Assembly (NCBI RefSeq): GCF_028877475.1
Contig: NZ_CP113528.1
Location: 62,001-126,000 of the forward strand
From: Lysinibacillus irui
GTDB lineage: Bacteria > Bacillota > Bacilli > Bacillales_A > Planococcaceae
Direction of reading: 5' to 3'
Length of the DNA stretch: 64,000 nucleotides
The notes beneath the pieces are model-generated. The model saw nothing but the letters and a program-made list of their open reading frames with translations. It did no database searches and was not told the origin of the DNA. A program made the position numbers and the translations under genes. This document shows, in pieces, positions 60,305 to 64,000 of the stretch. Numbering within the stretch: the stretch's first letter is position 1; each line of letters opens with the position of its first letter.

Positions 60305-60395
60305 ATTCTCCTCCAATAAAATTGTGATTCTGCTTTCATGGCAATTAAAAAGTAACCCCTGTATGAATGAGGTTACTCTTTTTCATTTTTAATTA

Positions 60396-60593
60396 CTAAG
60401 TCATAAGGTGTTTGATTGAAGAAACAACGGTTCCAAGGGCAAATAAGGCACCACTTAAAGACAATAGCATTACCTTTTTATTATTAGCTTGGCTTTGTTT
60501 AACTAATTCTTGTCGTGCAAGATAAATAAACCCTATTGATACGAACAAAGAAAGAATAGTTAAAAACCGAAAGTTTCCCCCTTCTGTATTCAT
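60396..60593 (-). CDS. Small two-span membrane protein at the end of the pilus operon
   Basis: This 65-residue protein has two spans (about residues 10-25 and 40-57) and a basic loop (QANNKKVM). Its ATG overlaps the stop of the preceding gene (TAATG), so it is coupled and belongs to the pilus-type operon. Function unknown. Confidence 0.55.
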   Translation of the reverse strand: MNTEGGNFRFLTILSLFVSIGFIYLARQELVKQSQANNKKVMLLSLSGALFALGTVVSSIKHLMT

Positions 60594-61180
60594 TAAAGCC
60601 CATGAAAAGATCCATTTAATCTAGATATGTCTAGCCACGTGCCATCCAATAGTAAAAGATTATGGCCATCTACTCTTTGATATGGAGCAGTATCACCTTT
60701 TTTGAATTTTATTGTTTGACCATTTTTTAATACAGTTGAATCGGCATCAAATTCGAATATCCCCATAACATACTGAACCTCTTCATCGCTGCTAATAAAC
60801 TCTTTTTCATTAATACCATAGACTGTTACATCATTTGAAATAAACTTTAATGATACAACCCTTAGTATTAAACCAGGTCTCAATTTTCTAAGTATAATGC
60901 CGTTCTTAGAACAGGACTTCACATTTGCTCCTTGCACGATAAGCTCCCCAAAAGTCATGGTATATTGATGTTCATCCATATTTCTAATATAGAGCCCATC
61001 TTGAATTTCAATGTAATCCCCGTTAACACCGTATATATCTTTAGTTTCTCCAATTTTTAGGTACTCACGTACTTTTTCGTATTCCCCACCTTTTTTACGA
61101 TAAATAGATGTTTGAAGGTGAAATGTAATTCTACCGATTGGCACTCTTGGTTGCTCACTTATCCGTTGTAAAACTCCCAT
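60593..61180 (-). CDS. Soluble beta-rich protein of the pilus operon
   Basis: This 195-residue protein has no signal or membrane span and a regular alternation of short strands, with repeated D-G-L-Y-I-R and K-K-G-D-T-A-P-Y-Q-R-V-type turns suggesting SH3-like or jelly-roll folds. ATG follows GGGAGG. It lies between membrane-anchored pilus proteins and a small membrane protein. Function unknown. Confidence 0.5.
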   Translation of the reverse strand: MGVLQRISEQPRVPIGRITFHLQTSIYRKKGGEYEKVREYLKIGETKDIYGVNGDYIEIQDGLYIRNMDEHQYTMTFGELIVQGANVKSCSKNGIILRKLRPGLILRVVSLKFISNDVTVYGINEKEFISSDEEVQYVMGIFEFDADSTVLKNGQTIKFKKGDTAPYQRVDGHNLLLLDGTWLDISRLNGSFHGL

Positions 61181-61193
61181 AATTACTACCTCC

Positions 61194-62180
61194 CTAATTA
61201 TTTAGACATGATAATTCGCTATATCCTTTTGCAGCTGCATCTTTTTTAGAAGAATAAATTTCTTTTGCAGTATAAGGATAACCGCATGATTCAAACCAAA
61301 ATTTCTTTTGGCCATTAACATCCCCAGCTAATATACGGTCGTTAAATTGAAGTCGGGTACCAACAAACGCATATTGCTGATAAAACACATTCTCTAAAAT
61401 AGAAGGATACCCTTGGAAGAAAGCTAGGATTGAAATATCATCAACAGTGTTATACCAGTCTTCCTTTGGAATATAAGGAAGCATAAACTTATATGTTACA
61501 TCTAAGCTTTTTGTATAAACGTTATGTTCGTTAATATAATAGGCAAGATGTTCTTGTAATGTATTAACAATCGTTGTTCGTCTGACGTTATGAAAAGTCT
61601 CTTTATCTTCTAAAAATGAAATAGTTACTTCTGGATCTTTAATCAACTCTTCACGTGTACCTTCAAACCACTCACCCAATTCAACATCATATACTTCTAC
61701 TTCTTCATCTATAGTAAAGTTAATAATGTTTCCTTCATTATCTAGATACGAAAATGGAATTTTTGGCAACCATACACGATCTAAAACCTTATCTCCCCTA
61801 TCATCCTTGTACTCTTTGTAAACATTTAGAAGTAATCCATCATAATCAACTATCCCGAAAACTGGAACGTATCTGGCTAGCCTATTCATCGAATAATCTA
61901 ACTCAACTCCGTATTGTAAAGATAATGATTTCATAAAGGTCTCAAACGCTGGTTGTGGGTTTACTGGATTGATTTTATATGATTCATAACCATTCTCTAA
62001 TTCAGTTTTCACGTTTGTTCTCAAAATATTTATTGCATCATGCGTTGCGGTGGTCATACTCACTTCATGTTTATGGTTTTCTTGCATTGTTTGTTTAGCG
62101 TATTGATAGCGATACTCCGTAAATAAAAGAGGAAATGAATAAATGATAACGAACAAAATTATGTAATGAGCTAATTTCAT
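61194..62180 (-). CDS. Membrane-anchored pilus-type protein, 328 residues
   Basis: One N-terminal span (residues 4-20) is followed by a large outside domain with two Cys in the last 35 residues (ESCGYPY and LSCLNN), likely a disulphide. This plan is that of a minor pilin or pseudopilin. ATG overlaps the previous stop (ATGA at 62177-62180). It may cap or link the pilus. Confidence 0.55.
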   Translation of the reverse strand: MKLAHYIILFVIIYSFPLLFTEYRYQYAKQTMQENHKHEVSMTTATHDAINILRTNVKTELENGYESYKINPVNPQPAFETFMKSLSLQYGVELDYSMNRLARYVPVFGIVDYDGLLLNVYKEYKDDRGDKVLDRVWLPKIPFSYLDNEGNIINFTIDEEVEVYDVELGEWFEGTREELIKDPEVTISFLEDKETFHNVRRTTIVNTLQEHLAYYINEHNVYTKSLDVTYKFMLPYIPKEDWYNTVDDISILAFFQGYPSILENVFYQQYAFVGTRLQFNDRILAGDVNGQKKFWFESCGYPYTAKEIYSSKKDAAAKGYSELSCLNN

Positions 62181-62734
62181 TGTTTATCATTCCAATCTTG
62201 GTTTTGTACCATGCCTCCATAAGGGAAAGCTATTACAGGGCCATCTGTACCCGCTCCACCTGATAAAAAGTCAAAAAGCATAGTCGATTTAAATTTAGTT
62301 TTGTTCTCAACATATACATTAAAAAAGTCACCGTTTTCTAACTTATACATTCGTTTGTCATATGGCACATTCGATTCAAATAGTGTTTTCTTGATTTGGT
62401 CCCAATAGATACCAGTGTATTGAACTTTATATTCACCAGTAAAACTATTAGGATTTGCAGGATCACTATAGACAGGTGTATACTGCTTTTTCTCATGTTC
62501 TATTTCGATATTGAATAATACTTGGTTTCCTGTATGGAGTGAATTAACAAAGTCCTCATACATAGATGGTGTAATAAATCCCTTTAACCTAACATTATCA
62601 ACAAATTTTGTTACTGCATTGGAGGTATTTATATAAGCAAGATCCTCCTCCTTCTTATAGTTTTGATACGTTGAAAAGTAAAACAAAACAACCATAAGAA
62701 TGATAGCGAATATCTTAGCAACGGCATTTGGCAT
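62177..62734 (-). CDS. Membrane-anchored TadE/pseudopilin-like protein
   Basis: This roughly 185-residue protein has an N-terminal span (VAKIFAIILMVVLFYFSTY) and an extracellular domain with an early helix (N-A-V-T-K-F-V-D-N-V-R-L-K-G-F-I-T), the typical layout of minor pseudopilins in Tad-like systems. ATG 62734 follows AAAGGTTG. It is coupled to the next gene. Confidence 0.55.
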   Translation of the reverse strand: MPNAVAKIFAIILMVVLFYFSTYQNYKKEEDLAYINTSNAVTKFVDNVRLKGFITPSMYEDFVNSLHTGNQVLFNIEIEHEKKQYTPVYSDPANPNSFTGEYKVQYTGIYWDQIKKTLFESNVPYDKRMYKLENGDFFNVYVENKTKFKSTMLFDFLSGGAGTDGPVIAFPYGGMVQNQDWNDKQ

Positions 62735-62753
62735 TAAAATCAACCTTTCTTCA

Positions 62754-63128
62754 TTATTTTGAAGTATAAGTTATATAAGCAACTTTTCCTTTAGTGTCAT
62801 ATGTAATGGATTGAGAGTATTTAACATACTTTGAGATATGAAACAGCTTGTCCTTTACGTCTTTAGGCGTACTAAAAGTAATACCATTCACCTTTACTGT
62901 AATCCCATCAAGATTTAGCTTATATATTGAACTTATAACTTCTGCGCCAGTGAACAAAACCTCTTCAGGGATTTTTGTTTGCACAGAATAAACCGTATCA
63001 ACTGTTCCAGGAGATATTTCAAACTCTTTTTGTATGTTAGTTATAGGACTCAATGCATAAGCCAAAACCATTGCAAATATTAAAGCAGATAGACCATAGT
63101 TTATGGCTGTAGTTACAGTACTGTTCAT
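62754..63128 (-). CDS. Membrane-anchored small pilus-type protein
   Basis: A 124-residue protein with a single N-terminal span (AINYGLSALIFAMVLAYAL) and a small outside beta domain. ATG 63128 has no ribosome site directly in front; the nearest, AAGGAGG, is on the far side of the hairpin at 63136-63165 (see that entry). Confidence 0.55.
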   Translation of the reverse strand: MNSTVTTAINYGLSALIFAMVLAYALSPITNIQKEFEISPGTVDTVYSVQTKIPEEVLFTGAEVISSIYKLNLDGITVKVNGITFSTPKDVKDKLFHISKYVKYSQSITYDTKGKVAYITYTSK

Positions 63129-63135
63129 AAATAAG

Positions 63136-63190
63136 GCGGGGGCTTCCGTTGAAGCGGATTGGCCCCCTTCCTCCTTTCCATTTAAAATGG
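63136..63190 (-). promoter_or_regulatory. Hairpin between the pilin gene and the next pilus gene
   Basis: On the minus strand GGGGGC pairs with GCCCCC, with TCCG/CGGA inside, directly between AAGGAGG and the ATG of 62754-63128. If folded, the ribosome site lies about 11 bases from ATG; if open, it is over 40 bases away. A second short stem (CCATTT/AAATGG, 63178-63190) follows the pilin stop codon. The hairpin could also be a weak attenuator that favours the pilin. Confidence 0.45.
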
Positions 63191-63191
63191 A

Positions 63192-63665
63192 TTATTGTTT
63201 TTCTTGTACAAATTTAATTGCACGGATAACACCATTTGAGTCACGGTGTACAGATGCAGCAAACATACCTGATGGGTTGATGTACTCAGCGTGAGTAACA
63301 TTTGTTGTTGTAGAAATGTCTGAAGCTGCTCCACCTTTTTCTACTTTGTCTGTTTCAAAACGTGAGTAATACCATTGACCAGTAGCATTTTTACCAGTTT
63401 GTACGTAAAGTGCAATTGTTTCATCTTTAGCTTGAGACTCGAAGCGGCGTAGAGCTGTTAATACTTGAGAACCACTAACCACTGTATTGTCATAAACTAA
63501 GTATTTTTGATCCTGTAATTCTGTAGTGTTTGCCGTAAAATCTGTTGTTACTGATTTGGCTGAGTCTGCTGCAGGCGTAAATACCATAATGGCGATACTA
63601 ACTAATACGATTGCTAGTATAATACCGGCAGCGAATTTGAGTGCGGTTGCTGTAGTTTCTGACAT
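63192..63665 (-). CDS. Major pilin-like protein
   Basis: This 157-residue protein has a short polar N-terminus (MSETTATALK), one hydrophobic span (residues 12-32) and a Thr-, Ser- and Asn-rich extracellular part, as in Flp/Tad or type IV-like pilins. It is the first small gene after the platform protein and is followed by a hairpin, so it may be the most abundant product. The gene is intact. Confidence 0.6.
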   Translation of the reverse strand: MSETTATALKFAAGIILAIVLVSIAIMVFTPAADSAKSVTTDFTANTTELQDQKYLVYDNTVVSGSQVLTALRRFESQAKDETIALYVQTGKNATGQWYYSRFETDKVEKGGAASDISTTTNVTHAEYINPSGMFAASVHRDSNGVIRAIKFVQEKQ

Positions 63666-63724
63666 TGAAATAAAACCTCTCTTTTCCTAATTTTTTATAT
63701 GCTAGTGGCTTAAACCACGAGTAG

Positions 63725-64000
63725 CTAAGTAAACATATTTATCATATTTTTGGATTCATTTACCCCGATGTAAATAATTGGGAATATTAAGTAAATGAAT
63801 GTTAGGCATACTAATGGTCCTAATCCTAAGAACTCCCCTATTTGACTTTTCTTTTCGAGTGATCTCTTTTGATCTTCTCGCCGTTGCTCTAAGTAGAATT
63901 CACGTTCCATTTCAATGTCCGTGAAAGCTTCTTTAATAGATAACCGAATAATCGTCAATCTCAATCTCTCTACTATCTGCTGAAAAGGTTCAAATGTGTT
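63725..64000 (-). CDS. C-terminal end of a T2SSF/TadC-like inner-membrane platform protein (partial)
   Basis: The frame is open to the right edge of the window (no stop after 63965), reading F-E-P-F-Q-Q-I-V-E-R-L before the charged helix M-E-R-E-F-Y-L-E-Q-R-R-E-D-Q-K-R-S-L and a final span ending at 63725. This is the usual end of a GspF/TadB-TadC domain: charged helix, then one membrane segment. The gene continues beyond the window, and an assembly ATPase would be expected there. Confidence 0.5.
   Translation of the reverse strand, partial: NTFEPFQQIVERLRLTIIRLSIKEAFTDIEMEREFYLEQRREDQKRSLEKKSQIGEFLGLGPLVCLTFIYLIFPIIYIGVNESKNMINMFT

Overview
The window is AT-rich, spore-former DNA. It carries a GerA-type germinant receptor operon, SLH (S-layer homology) surface proteins, strong AGGAGG-type ribosome binding sites, IS6/IS240-like insertion sequences and Tn554-like recombinases. 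I infer a member of the Bacillales, most like Lysinibacillus or Solibacillus. The many broken mobile genes, conjugation remnants, small orphan genes and pilus genes suggest a large plasmid or a chromosomal accessory island. No replication initiator, rRNA or tRNA was recognised.

Layout, left to right. (1) 76-3617: gerA-gerB-gerC operon, minus strand. (2) 4000-10204: mobile-element wreckage, namely a frameshifted acetyltransferase cut by a tyrosine-integrase element, a decayed type IV secretion (trs/tra-like) block and a resolvase with a nonsense codon. (3) 10303-17499: an intact seven-gene operon for a LacI-family repressor, a binding-protein ABC importer, a HAD phosphatase, a PHP phosphoesterase and a membrane protein, probably for uptake and dephosphorylation of an organophosphate. 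(4) 17850-24102: two directly repeated copies of one IS6-family element bracketing 4.5 kb with a broken integrase, a palindrome-rich non-coding kilobase, an RHH (ribbon-helix-helix) protein and paired secreted proteins. (5) 24245-35950: small orphan genes, a secreted nuclease-like lipoprotein, a diguanylate cyclase, a protein made only of six helical repeats, and many tiny membrane proteins. (6) 36022-44109: a TnpB-type RNA-guided nuclease gene translationally coupled to an unknown gene, a tandem structured repeat, and a divergent helicase-nuclease module that looks like an uncharacterised defence system. (7) 44407-48327: a Tn554-like recombinase trio. (8) 48573-52918: an SLH protein and a very large secreted protein. 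(9) 53012-59256: orphan genes, a candidate PD-(D/E)XK protein and a LigD-like DNA ligase. (10) 59450-64000: a regulator and the distal part of a Tad/type IV-like pilus operon that runs off the right edge.

The main non-coding discovery is a four-copy family of about 100-nt structured RNAs on the minus strand (near 28.1, 30.2, 35.5 and 53.2 kb). Each copy has a sigma-A-like promoter with exactly 17 bp spacing, a conserved 5' motif (CGGGAAGAACCCGCTTC), a central stem whose bases change with apparent compensation, and a terminator formed with the 5' motif. A fifth, unrelated promoter-hairpin-terminator unit lies at 54.4-54.5 kb. The best candidates for an undescribed system are this RNA family, the divergent helicase-nuclease cluster at 39.1-44.1 kb, and the coupled TnpB pair with its upstream tandem repeat.

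Limits: all calls come from reading motifs, reading frames and repeats by eye. Family names rest on recognition, not on a search, and RNA structures were not computed.
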